From: DATMBL01 sp050735975
GTDB lineage: Bacteria; Desulfobacterota; Binatia; UBA9968
Assembly: GCA_050735975.1 (NCBI GenBank)
Contig: JBOHVS010000217.1
Location: 1 to 40,636, forward strand
Direction: 5' to 3'
DNA: 40,636 nucleotides
A model generated the notes under the pieces. It saw nothing but the letters and a program-made list of their open reading frames with translations, did not search any database and was not told where the DNA came from. Positions 1 to 7,413 of the stretch are shown here, piece after piece (the stretch's first letter is position 1; each line of letters opens with the position of its first letter). Made by a program: the position numbers and the translations under genes.

Positions 1-248
1 CGTCGACAGGAAGCGCCTGGGTCAACTTCAATATCCGGTTTTACCTCGTGGCATTAATTTTTATCATCTTTGAAGTGGAAATCGCCTTTATCTTCCCGGT
101 GGCGGCGGTCTTTCGTAATCTGGTTGAAAGCGGCGAAGGGGTATTGGCATTTGTCAAGATTCTGCTTTTTATCGGCATCTTATTCCTTGGCTTGATTTAC
201 TCTTGGGCCAAGGGTGATTTGGAATGGGTAAAGAAGGTCAAAGCTTGA
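1..248 (+). CDS. nuoA: NADH-quinone oxidoreductase subunit A, 5'-truncated
   Basis: This small membrane subunit sits at the junction of the arm and the membrane domain of respiratory complex I, next to the quinone site. The frame is open from base 3, so the gene begins before the window and only the last 82 codons are seen. The visible part holds the family signature RFYLVALIFIIFEVE, with the acidic residues of the second membrane helix. A third hydrophobic helix (ILLFIGILFLGLIY) and a charged C-terminus follow. It is the first visible gene of a nuoABCDHIJKLMN operon. The product is certain; only the start is missing. Confidence 0.95.
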   Translation, partial: STGSAWVNFNIRFYLVALIFIIFEVEIAFIFPVAAVFRNLVESGEGVLAFVKILLFIGILFLGLIYSWAKGDLEWVKKVKA

Positions 249-253
249 GTCCC

Positions 254-276
254 GTCAGGCTGCTGAAAAAGTCCCA
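254..276 (+). repeat. Possible dispersed-repeat end in the nuoA-nuoB gap
   Basis: The 43-base gap between the nuoA stop and the preferred nuoB start contains CAGGCTGCTGAAAAAGTCCC. A related inverted copy (CAGGCTGCTG, then ATGAAAAAA) lies at 11336-11358 over the GST stop codon. The shared core is ten bases plus an A-tract. I recall similar text as ends of small palindromic intergenic elements in deltaproteobacterial-type genomes, but could not search for it. Confidence 0.35.
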
Positions 277-291
277 TATGTGGAGCTAATA

Positions 292-804
292 GTGAAGCCA
301 TTAATTAACTCGCTACCGGAAACCGTTTTTACAACCAAGGTCGATGACCTGCTCAATTGGGGGCGGGCGTCGTCCCAATGGTATATGCTTTTTGGCCTGG
401 CTTGCTGCGCTATCGAATTGATGCAGACGGGAGGTCCGCGAGCGGACCTCGATCGCTTCGGGGCCGTTCCCCGCGCCACGCCGCGGCAATCCGATCTGAT
501 GATCGTGGCGGGGACTCTCACTTACAAAATGGCCAAGCGGACCAAACTGCTTTACGATCAGATGCCTGATCCCAAATATGTCATTTCGATGGGCAGCTGC
601 GCGAACTGCGGTGGGTTATTTCAGTTGGCTTACTCTGTTTGTAAGGGCGTCGATAAAATCGTCCCCGTGGATGTCTATGTTCCGGGATGTCCACCGCGCC
701 CCGAGGCTCTCACTGAAGGGCTGCTGCGGATCCAGGATAAGATGATGCGGGAACGGTGGCTCGTTAGACCGTCTCGTCCGGCGGAGGGCGCGGCCGAGCG
801 GTAG
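292..804 (+). CDS. nuoB: NADH-quinone oxidoreductase subunit B
   Basis: NuoB carries the terminal iron-sulfur cluster N2, which passes electrons to quinone at the base of the hydrophilic arm. All four cluster ligands are visible: the adjacent pair in LACCAIELM (Cys38 and Cys39 with this start), Cys103 in SMGSCANCGG and Cys133 in VYVPGCPPRPEAL. The frame could start at GTG 280. The GTG at 292 is preferred because GGAG lies six bases upstream (282-285), while nothing like a ribosome site precedes 280. With this start the product is 170 residues, a normal family length. The stop is one base away from nuoC, so the two are likely translationally coupled. Confidence 0.95.
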   Translation: MKPLINSLPETVFTTKVDDLLNWGRASSQWYMLFGLACCAIELMQTGGPRADLDRFGAVPRATPRQSDLMIVAGTLTYKMAKRTKLLYDQMPDPKYVISMGSCANCGGLFQLAYSVCKGVDKIVPVDVYVPGCPPRPEALTEGLLRIQDKMMRERWLVRPSRPAEGAAER

Positions 805-805
805 G

Positions 806-1312
806 ATGGAAGGGAAAGAAATATACGATAGGCTTGAGAAGCAGTTTCCCGGCAAGGTTCGTGACTTCAAGGGAGACGTAATCGAGCCGTATTGCTCAAT
901 CGATCCCCAAGTCATCGTCGAGGTCTGTCGCTTTCTTCGCGATGAGTCCAGTGTGAAATTTGAAGCACTCTCGGACCTTACGGCACTCGACTGGCCCAAG
1001 GAAGAAAAAATTCAGTTGGTTTATCACCTCTATTCCTATTCCTACAAACATCAAATGGTCTTAAAAGTCGATCTGCCGCGAGACAACCCGATGGCACCGA
1101 CGGTGGAGCGGGTGTGGAAAGTGGCAAATTGGTTCGAGCGCGAGGTCTTCGATCTCTTCGGAGTCATTTTCGAGGGCCATAGCGATCTTAGGCGGATTAT
1201 GCTGCCCGAGGATTGGATTGGGCACCCTCTGCGCAAGGACTATGTGGAGCAGGAAGAATATGACGGTATCAGCACGCAACGCGCGCCGCTGGTAGAGAAA
1301 CTACTTCGATAA
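806..1312 (+). CDS. nuoC: NADH-quinone oxidoreductase subunit C
   Basis: This is the 30 kDa-type subunit of the complex I connecting arm, which packs against NuoD and NuoB and carries no cofactor. The family signature is clear in the middle (ERVWKVANWFEREVFDLFGV) and is followed by GHSDLRRIMLPEDWIGHPLRKDY, the hallmark of the family, at about residues 122-144. At 168 residues it is a stand-alone NuoC, not the NuoCD fusion of enterobacteria. The ATG comes one base after the nuoB stop and nuoD starts 7 bases downstream. Confidence 0.95.
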   Translation: MEGKEIYDRLEKQFPGKVRDFKGDVIEPYCSIDPQVIVEVCRFLRDESSVKFEALSDLTALDWPKEEKIQLVYHLYSYSYKHQMVLKVDLPRDNPMAPTVERVWKVANWFEREVFDLFGVIFEGHSDLRRIMLPEDWIGHPLRKDYVEQEEYDGISTQRAPLVEKLLR

Positions 1313-1319
1313 TCGAACT

Positions 1320-2462
1320 ATGAACGAGATCGCGCAGGAACAAGCGCCGGGCTTTTATACTGAAGACATGACCATCAGCGTGGGACCTCAACATCCCAGC
1401 ACGCATGGAGTGTTGCGTTTTGTGGTCAAAACCGACGGTGAAGTGATCAGTGAGGCGATTCCCGACGTCGGCTATCTCCATCGCTCGATTGAAAAAATCG
1501 GCGAGAAGGTCACCTGGCACGGCTACGTGCCGTACACCGACCGCGCCGATTATCTAGCCGCGATGTTTGCGAACCAGGGTTTCTGCATGGCGGCAGAAAA
1601 GCTCGCCGGCACGGAAGTTACGCGGCGCGGCGAGTTTTGCCGAGTCATCGCGTGCGAGCTTAACCGCCTCGCCAGTCATCTGATCTCCGTCGGCACCTTC
1701 GGCCAGGACATTGGCGCCATGACGCCGTTCGTGCATGCGCTCAGGGAGCGCGAGACCATCAATAACCTGATGGAAGAGATCTGCGGCGCGCGGCTCACCT
1801 ACAACTATATCCGTATCGGCGGCGTCGGCTACGACATCCTGCCGGAGACCTGCGCGCGCATTACCGAGTTTCTCGACCATTTCGAGCCCATCGTCGACGA
1901 ATTCAATCGTCTTCTGTCGAATAACAAGATCTTTATCGAACGACTGGCCGGCGTCGCAGTAGTCACCAAAGAAGACGCTCTTTCCTACAATCTGGTCGGA
2001 CCGAACCTCCGGGGGGCGGGGGTGAAGTGGGACATTCGCCGGGATATCCCTTACTCGGTTTATCCCGAACTCGAGTTCGAAGTTCCCGTTGGCACCGGCC
2101 ATATAGGAAAGCTGGGCGACAGTTTCGACCGCTATTGGGTGCGGATCCGGGAGTTGCGAGAGAGTTGCAAGATAGTACGCCAGTGTCTCAGGATGCTGCC
2201 AAAAGGTCCGGCCATCGCTAAAGTCGCGCGTAAATTCAAGCCCCCGGCGGGAGAGTGCTACGCCCGGGTCGAGGCGCCGCGCGGGGATATGGGCTTTTAC
2301 GTCGTCAGCGACGGGAGTGAATATCCCTACCGGGTTCGGATCCGCACCGGCTCCTACACGGCCATGAGCATGGTCGACAAACTGAGCAGAGGAATCATGT
2401 TGGCGGATTTGATCGCGCTTATCGGCAGCCTTGACGTGGACGCGCCCGAGATCGACCGTTAA
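1320..2462 (+). CDS. nuoD: NADH-quinone oxidoreductase subunit D
   Basis: This 49 kDa-type subunit forms the quinone-binding pocket with NuoB and descends from the large subunit of NiFe hydrogenases. Near the N-terminus (residues 20-32) it has SVGPQHPSTHGVL, containing the conserved histidine loop of the quinone site. DVGYLHRSIEK and the tyrosine-containing YTDRADYLAAM follow. The C-terminus ends in the expected IGSLDVDAPEIDR. No hydrogenase-type metal cysteines are present, as expected for complex I. At 380 residues it is slightly short but complete. It is followed 18 bases later by nuoH instead of nuoE. Confidence 0.96.
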   Translation: MNEIAQEQAPGFYTEDMTISVGPQHPSTHGVLRFVVKTDGEVISEAIPDVGYLHRSIEKIGEKVTWHGYVPYTDRADYLAAMFANQGFCMAAEKLAGTEVTRRGEFCRVIACELNRLASHLISVGTFGQDIGAMTPFVHALRERETINNLMEEICGARLTYNYIRIGGVGYDILPETCARITEFLDHFEPIVDEFNRLLSNNKIFIERLAGVAVVTKEDALSYNLVGPNLRGAGVKWDIRRDIPYSVYPELEFEVPVGTGHIGKLGDSFDRYWVRIRELRESCKIVRQCLRMLPKGPAIAKVARKFKPPAGECYARVEAPRGDMGFYVVSDGSEYPYRVRIRTGSYTAMSMVDKLSRGIMLADLIALIGSLDVDAPEIDR

Positions 2463-2480
2463 CCGAAGCTTAGAACCATC

Positions 2481-3677
2481 ATGCAGTCATACATCGATCA
2501 GTTAATTCAGCAAGGCGCCTTCGCCGGAGTTCCCAAAGAGGTCGTTTACACCGTGGCCATGGTGCTCGTCGCTTTTGTCGTCCTCTCCGCCTTTGTGGCG
2601 CCGCTCGCCGGCGTAACGAGCTGGCTTGAACGCCGCGTGTGGGCCAGAATGCAGTCCCGCGTCGGGCCCAACCGCGTCGGGCCGCAAGGGGTTCTCCAGT
2701 GGTTGGCGGATGGAATCAAGAACCTTTTGAAAGAGGATCTTATTCCCGCGACCGCCGACAAGAAGCTTTTTTCGCTGGCGCCGTATATCGTCTTCGTGGG
2801 GTTCCTCTGCACCTTCGTCGTGATCCCATTCGGCAGCCGTCTGATCGTGGCCGATCTCAACATCGGTATCCTTTATATCCTGGCCGTGACTTCTCTGGTT
2901 GTCGTCGGCATCCTGATGGCAGGATGGGCGTCCAATAATAAGTGGTCTCTTCTTGGGGGAATGCGCTCTGCCGCCCAGATCGTCAGCTATGAAATCCCGG
3001 CCGGAGTGTCCGTGTTAATCATTGTCTTCCTTTCCGGCACGTTGAGCATGCAGGGCATCATAAGAGCGCAAGGCTGGGCCCCGTGGGATTGGTTCCTCTT
3101 CCATAATCCGTTCACGTTTGCAGCTTTCTTTCTTTATTTCACAGCGGCGTTGGCTGAGGGCAACCGAACTCCCTTCGATATCCCGGAGGCGGAGTCCGAG
3201 CTGGTGGCCGGGTATGTCACCGAATACAGCGGTATGCGCTTTCTATTTTTCTTCTTTGCGGAGTGGGGCAACCTCTATGTCATAGGCGCCGTTGCCACGA
3301 CCCTTTTCCTGGGCGGTTGGCAGGTTCCCCCTCTGGCGATCTTTGAAAACTCTCCGACCCTCTTGGGTATTGCGCAGTTTGTGACATTTTTCCTGAAAGC
3401 CTATTTATGGGTATTCATTGCCATGTGGGTCAGGGCTACTTTGCCGCGGGTGAGAGTCGATCAGCTCATGGCCTTGTGCTGGAAATATATGGTTCCGCTC
3501 TCTTTTGTCTGCCTGCTGGGGACGACCACCTGGATGCTGATCTGGCCGAGGGGGAATCAGATCTTCAGTATAGCGATGTTTGTATTCGGGCTCGCTATCC
3601 TGGCGTATTTTGTAAATCGGGTGATGTTTCAGATCCGTCACGCACGGCCTGAGCTTTATTTCAAACCGCATATCTGA
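2481..3677 (+). CDS. nuoH: NADH-quinone oxidoreductase subunit H
   Basis: NuoH (ND1-type) is the membrane subunit that encloses the quinone chamber and joins it to the proton-pumping subunits. The conserved early block ERRVWARMQSRVGPNRVGP (about residues 50-68) and the acidic block GNRTPFDIPEAESELVAGY (about 227-245) are intact. At least eight hydrophobic helices are visible. At 398 residues it is longer than the roughly 325-residue enterobacterial protein. The extra length lies mostly in the N-terminal segment and in the loop near residue 200 (QGWAPWDWFLFHNP). It sits between nuoD and nuoI. Confidence 0.95.
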   Translation: MQSYIDQLIQQGAFAGVPKEVVYTVAMVLVAFVVLSAFVAPLAGVTSWLERRVWARMQSRVGPNRVGPQGVLQWLADGIKNLLKEDLIPATADKKLFSLAPYIVFVGFLCTFVVIPFGSRLIVADLNIGILYILAVTSLVVVGILMAGWASNNKWSLLGGMRSAAQIVSYEIPAGVSVLIIVFLSGTLSMQGIIRAQGWAPWDWFLFHNPFTFAAFFLYFTAALAEGNRTPFDIPEAESELVAGYVTEYSGMRFLFFFFAEWGNLYVIGAVATTLFLGGWQVPPLAIFENSPTLLGIAQFVTFFLKAYLWVFIAMWVRATLPRVRVDQLMALCWKYMVPLSFVCLLGTTTWMLIWPRGNQIFSIAMFVFGLAILAYFVNRVMFQIRHARPELYFKPHI

Positions 3678-3693
3678 TTTTGACCGGGGGCTT

Positions 3694-4251
3694 ATGAGCG
3701 TTGCCACTTATGTAAAAGACATCAAGGATACCGTCGCATCGGTTTTCGAGGGGATGTCGATCACGTTCTCTCATCTGATGCGCCGTCCGATGACGATCCA
3801 GTATCCGGATAAGATACCCGTGCCGATTCAGGAGACCTTGCCGCGGCGCTATCGCGGCATACTCGAAGTCGATCTGGATATATGCACCGGCTGCCTGGCT
3901 TGCGAGAGAGACTGTCCGATCACTTGCATTACGATCGGTATCGAAATGGACAAGGAGACCAAGCAGCGGAAATTTACTCATTTCGACATTGACGTTTGCA
4001 AGTGCATGTATTGCGGTCTCTGCGCGGAAGCTTGTCCGACCGGATCGATTCGCCACTCACAGGAATTCGAAGGGGCGAGCTACAATCCTGCCGGCCTCGT
4101 GCGCCATTTTGTGACGCAGCCCGCGCCGCTTTATAAGCCGAAGAAAGGCGGCGAAACAGATCCGCGCCTGGCCGAAAAGGCCGATATCGGACAGAAATAT
4201 CTCGATGAATTCGCCACGCCCGATGGAGGAGGAGCCGCAGAGGAGGGATAG
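3694..4251 (+). CDS. nuoI: NADH-quinone oxidoreductase subunit I (two 4Fe-4S clusters)
   Basis: This ferredoxin-like subunit carries clusters N6a and N6b, which relay electrons to N2. Both cluster motifs are complete: Cys64, Cys67, Cys70 and Cys74 (CTGCLACERDCP), and Cys104, Cys107, Cys110 and Cys114 (CMYCGLCAEACP). An N-terminal amphipathic segment precedes them. The C-terminus beyond residue 140 is an acidic and glycine-rich tail (GGGAAEEG) of no known role. GGGGG stands eight bases before the ATG. It is 185 residues long. Because nuoE, nuoF and nuoG are absent from this operon, what feeds electrons to these clusters is not shown here. Confidence 0.96.
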   Translation: MSVATYVKDIKDTVASVFEGMSITFSHLMRRPMTIQYPDKIPVPIQETLPRRYRGILEVDLDICTGCLACERDCPITCITIGIEMDKETKQRKFTHFDIDVCKCMYCGLCAEACPTGSIRHSQEFEGASYNPAGLVRHFVTQPAPLYKPKKGGETDPRLAEKADIGQKYLDEFATPDGGGAAEEG

Positions 4252-4371
4252 GCCCTTGTAATGGGGCGGTAGTGGAGTCGCTTATCAAGCCCCTTGATCC
4301 AAAACGAAACTTCCGGTAATCAAGCCAGGAAGTCTTCGGCTTTCTACGACCCCCAAAAAACCAGTAGGCCC

Positions 4372-4878
4372 ATGAGTATTTCGACGGCGGTTTTTTATCT
4401 AATCGTAATCATCACGGTAGGCTCTGCGTTGATGGTGGCATTTTCGCGCAATATCATTTATTCCGCGTTTTCGCTGCTCGGGACCTTCGCGGGCGTCGCA
4501 GGACTGTATATTTTCCTCGCCGCCGACTTCGTGGCGGCGGTTCAGGTGTTAATTTACGTCGGCGGCATCCTGATCCTCATCCTCTTCGCCGTCATGCTCA
4601 CGCACCGCATCACCGACGTCGAGATTACCAACCGCGCGGCCGGCCGCATCCCGGCGCTCATCGTGCTCGGGATTTTTTTTGCGCTCCTGGTTCAGGCCGT
4701 TCGGGAAACTCCTTGGGTCAAGGTTAAAGAGCTTGTTTATGAGCCGACGACGAGCAAAATCGGCGATTTGTTTCTGGAAGAATATCTTCTGCCGTTCGAG
4801 CTGGCCTCCCTGGTGCTGCTCGCCGCGATGATCGGCGCCGTGGTTCTGTCGCGCAAGGAGATCAAAAAACAGCCATGA
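4372..4878 (+). CDS. nuoJ: NADH-quinone oxidoreductase subunit J
   Basis: NuoJ is a small membrane subunit near the quinone chamber, with five predicted helices. The conserved third helix (VQVLIYVGGILILILFAVML, about residues 52-71) contains the family's YVGG pattern. The open frame reaches back to a TTG at 4294, but those 26 extra codons (MIQNETSGNQ...) are polar and unlike the family. The ATG at 4372, giving MSISTAVFYLIVI, fits the usual start and yields 168 residues. The stop overlaps the nuoK start in an ATGA, a sign of translational coupling. Confidence 0.92.
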   Translation: MSISTAVFYLIVIITVGSALMVAFSRNIIYSAFSLLGTFAGVAGLYIFLAADFVAAVQVLIYVGGILILILFAVMLTHRITDVEITNRAAGRIPALIVLGIFFALLVQAVRETPWVKVKELVYEPTTSKIGDLFLEEYLLPFELASLVLLAAMIGAVVLSRKEIKKQP

Positions 4879-5198
4879 TCTCCGGTTTCTCCCCCAACGA
4901 GCTGTCCTCTTATCTCATTATCGGCGCTATTCTCTTCTGCCTGGGACTTTTTACGGTTCTCACCCGTCGTAACGCCATCAGCGTGCTCATGGGCGTGGAA
5001 CTTATCTTGAACAGCGCCAATATCAATTATGTAGCGTTCTCGCATTTCAGCAGCGGAAATCTCGACGGCCAGATTTACGCCATGTTCGTTATCATGTTGG
5101 CTGCTGCGGAGGCGGCCGTCGGCTTGGCCATAGTGCTGGCCATTTTTCAGATCTTCCACAGTATCGACGTCGAAGCTGTCCAGTCGTTACGAGAATAA
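4875..5198 (+). CDS. nuoK: NADH-quinone oxidoreductase subunit K
   Basis: NuoK is a three-helix subunit that carries two membrane glutamates used in proton transfer. The first is visible in LMGVELILNSANINYVAFS (about residues 38-56) and the second in the third helix (AAAEAAVGLAIVLAIF, about 77-92). The length (107 residues) is close to the family norm. The start overlaps nuoJ by four bases. A 151-base non-coding stretch separates it from nuoL, the largest gap in the operon. Confidence 0.95.
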   Translation: MISGFSPNELSSYLIIGAILFCLGLFTVLTRRNAISVLMGVELILNSANINYVAFSHFSSGNLDGQIYAMFVIMLAAAEAAVGLAIVLAIFQIFHSIDVEAVQSLRE

Positions 5199-5349
5199 GG
5201 TCAAGGCTGAGGTTGAGGTTAAGAGGATTCGAAAGCTAAGGATTGTGTGCAGGTGGAATTCAGAATCGTGTCTTTAATCGCAAATCCAGAATCTAAAATA
5301 GAAAATGGGGCGAAATTCAGGCACTAGGCTTTGAGAGCTGTTGGGTTAG
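5199..5349 (+). repeat. Intergenic spacer with degenerate six-base repeats
   Basis: This is the only sizeable gap in the nuo operon. It begins with GGTCAAGGCTGAGGTTGAGG, a degenerate series of six-base units of the AGGTTx/AGGCTx type. It also has an A/T-rich stretch (AATCCAGAATCTAAAATAG). The reverse complement of the first part resembles 37243-37274, in the divergent gap upstream of the RDD gene. No gene, promoter or terminator is evident. It reads like dispersed intergenic repeat sequence inserted in an operon. Confidence 0.5.
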
Positions 5350-7392
5350 ATGGATAATCTGATACAGACAGACTACCTTCGCTGGATCATTTTCCTGCCA
5401 TTGATTGGCGCGATCATCAACGGGCTCTTGGGTTCGACGATCCAGAAACGGTTCGGCAAAGGCATTATCGGTCTTATCGCCTGTGCGCCCGTTATCCTTG
5501 CCTTCGGCATTTCCTTATTGGCCTTTCTGACCCTGAGCGGGCTCAAGCCTGAACAACGCTTTTTGATCGACAGACTCTATACCTGGATCGAGCTCGGGTC
5601 GCTCAAAGTCGATATGGCCTTTTGGGTCGATCCGCTTTCGGCGGTGATGATTCTCATCGTTACCGGTATCGGCGGCTTGATCCATATCTACGCCACGGGC
5701 TACATGCACGAGGACAAGGCCTTCTGGCGCTTCTTTGCCTACCTCAATCTCTTCATGGCCGCCATGCTGGTCCTGGTCATGGGCGACAACCTGCTGCTCA
5801 TGTTCGTCGGCTGGGAGGGCGTGGGACTCTGTTCTTATGCTCTGATCGGGTTCTGGTACCAGGATCACAACAACGCGCGAGCCGGCAACAAAGCCTTCAT
5901 CGTCAACCGAGTCGGCGACTTCGGTTTCATCTTGGGTATGTTCCTGCTTTTCTGGAGTCTCGACGCTCAGGGACATGGCACCTTGACCTTCCGTGAGATG
6001 GCCCGATGGGCTGCTACTCTTCAAGGACAAGAGATTTGGGGAATCAGCGTGATCACCCTCGCCACGTTGTTTCTTTTTGTCGGCGCTACCGGAAAATCGG
6101 CGCAGATCCCGCTCCATGTCTGGTTGCCTGACGCCATGGCCGGGCCGACCCCTGTCAGCGCGCTGATTCATGCGGCGACCATGGTGACCGCCGGCGTCTA
6201 TATGACCGCGCGTCTAAACTTTTTCTTCACGATGTCGCCTTTGACCCTGCACGTCATCGCCTGGGTCGGAGTCATCACGGCGCTGATGGCCGCGACCATC
6301 GCGCTGACACAGAACGATATCAAGAAGGTTCTCGCTTATTCGACGGTCAGCCAGCTCGGATACATGTTCCTAGGCGCGGGCGTCGGTGGTTATGCCGCGG
6401 CGATTTTCCATCTTATGACTCACGCTTTCTTTAAAGCCTGTCTCTTTCTTGGTTCCGGCAGCGTGATTCACGCCATGGGCGGCGAACAGGACATGCGCAA
6501 AATGGGCGGTCTCAAGGACCCCATGCCGTACACTTTCTGGACCTTTGCCATTTCAGTGCTCGCCATCGCCGGCACACCTTTGACCGCCGGTTTCTTTTCG
6601 AAAGACGAAATCCTTTGGCTGGCGTTTTCGAGTAATCATGGCTCGCCGTTGCTGTGGCTCCTCGGAGTCGCGGGAGCTGGAATGACCGCATTCTATATGT
6701 TCCGTCAGTTCTTCATGGTCTTTTTCGGTAGGTGCCGAGCCGATCATCATACCCAGGAGCATCTCCACGAATCGCCTAAGGTGATGACCTTGCCGCTGGT
6801 CATCCTGGCGATCGGCGCACTGTTCGCCGGTTGGATCGGGCTGCCCGCGGTGTTTGGCGGAAGCCAGTTCGCCCACTGGCTCGAACCCGTCGTAGGCGGC
6901 CACGCCGAGGAGCACGCGTCCCATGCGCTTGAGTTGGGCCTGATGGCCGTCTCGATATCCGTGGCCGCGTTAGGCTTCTTTATCGCCTATCTCATGTATT
7001 ACCGCGGCAGCCTGTCTCCCGAGCGCTTTGCAAATTTTGCCGGGGGATGGTTCTACCGTTTGTTTGATCGCAAATATTATCTCGATGAAATCTATCAGGT
7101 AATTTTCGTCAACGGAGCTTTGCTTCTGGCGCGCATCGGCTCGCTTTTCGATCAATATGTCATCGACGGCATCGTTGACGGTTCGGCGAGCCTTACCCGA
7201 TTCGTTTCATGGATCAATGGGCTATTCGACTCCTACATCATCGACGGCATTGTGAACGCCATCGCCAACGTTACGTACTGGGTCGGTAACAAATTTCGCA
7301 AAATCCAGACCGGCAATATCAACAATTATCTCTACGGGATACTCGTCGCCGTGGTGCTGGCCATTATCATTAAGTTGCGCTATTGGAGCTGA
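5350..7392 (+). CDS. nuoL: NADH-quinone oxidoreductase subunit L
   Basis: This is the outermost antiporter-like, proton-pumping subunit of complex I. At 680 residues it has the usual 16-17 helices. The Mrp-antiporter core includes LPDAMAGPTPVSALIHAAT near residues 259-277 and the lysine-containing TQNDIKKVLAYSTVSQLGYM near 319-338. After residue 560 comes the long lateral helix region and a final membrane anchor (YGILVAVVLAIIIKL). Within the lateral region a block is duplicated: IGSLFDQYVIDGIVDG (596-611) and INGLFDSYIIDGIVNA (622-637). The gene lies downstream of the repeat-bearing spacer and 21 bases before nuoM. Confidence 0.96.
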   Translation: MDNLIQTDYLRWIIFLPLIGAIINGLLGSTIQKRFGKGIIGLIACAPVILAFGISLLAFLTLSGLKPEQRFLIDRLYTWIELGSLKVDMAFWVDPLSAVMILIVTGIGGLIHIYATGYMHEDKAFWRFFAYLNLFMAAMLVLVMGDNLLLMFVGWEGVGLCSYALIGFWYQDHNNARAGNKAFIVNRVGDFGFILGMFLLFWSLDAQGHGTLTFREMARWAATLQGQEIWGISVITLATLFLFVGATGKSAQIPLHVWLPDAMAGPTPVSALIHAATMVTAGVYMTARLNFFFTMSPLTLHVIAWVGVITALMAATIALTQNDIKKVLAYSTVSQLGYMFLGAGVGGYAAAIFHLMTHAFFKACLFLGSGSVIHAMGGEQDMRKMGGLKDPMPYTFWTFAISVLAIAGTPLTAGFFSKDEILWLAFSSNHGSPLLWLLGVAGAGMTAFYMFRQFFMVFFGRCRADHHTQEHLHESPKVMTLPLVILAIGALFAGWIGLPAVFGGSQFAHWLEPVVGGHAEEHASHALELGLMAVSISVAALGFFIAYLMYYRGSLSPERFANFAGGWFYRLFDRKYYLDEIYQVIFVNGALLLARIGSLFDQYVIDGIVDGSASLTRFVSWINGLFDSYIIDGIVNAIANVTYWVGNKFRKIQTGNINNYLYGILVAVVLAIIIKLRYWS

Positions 7393-7413
7393 TTCTTACG
7401 GAGAATGTAGAAG

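Noticed and set aside
4294..4371. N-terminal extension of NuoJ from a TTG start
   Set aside because: The extra 26 residues are polar and unlike NuoJ. The ATG at 4372 gives the family start.
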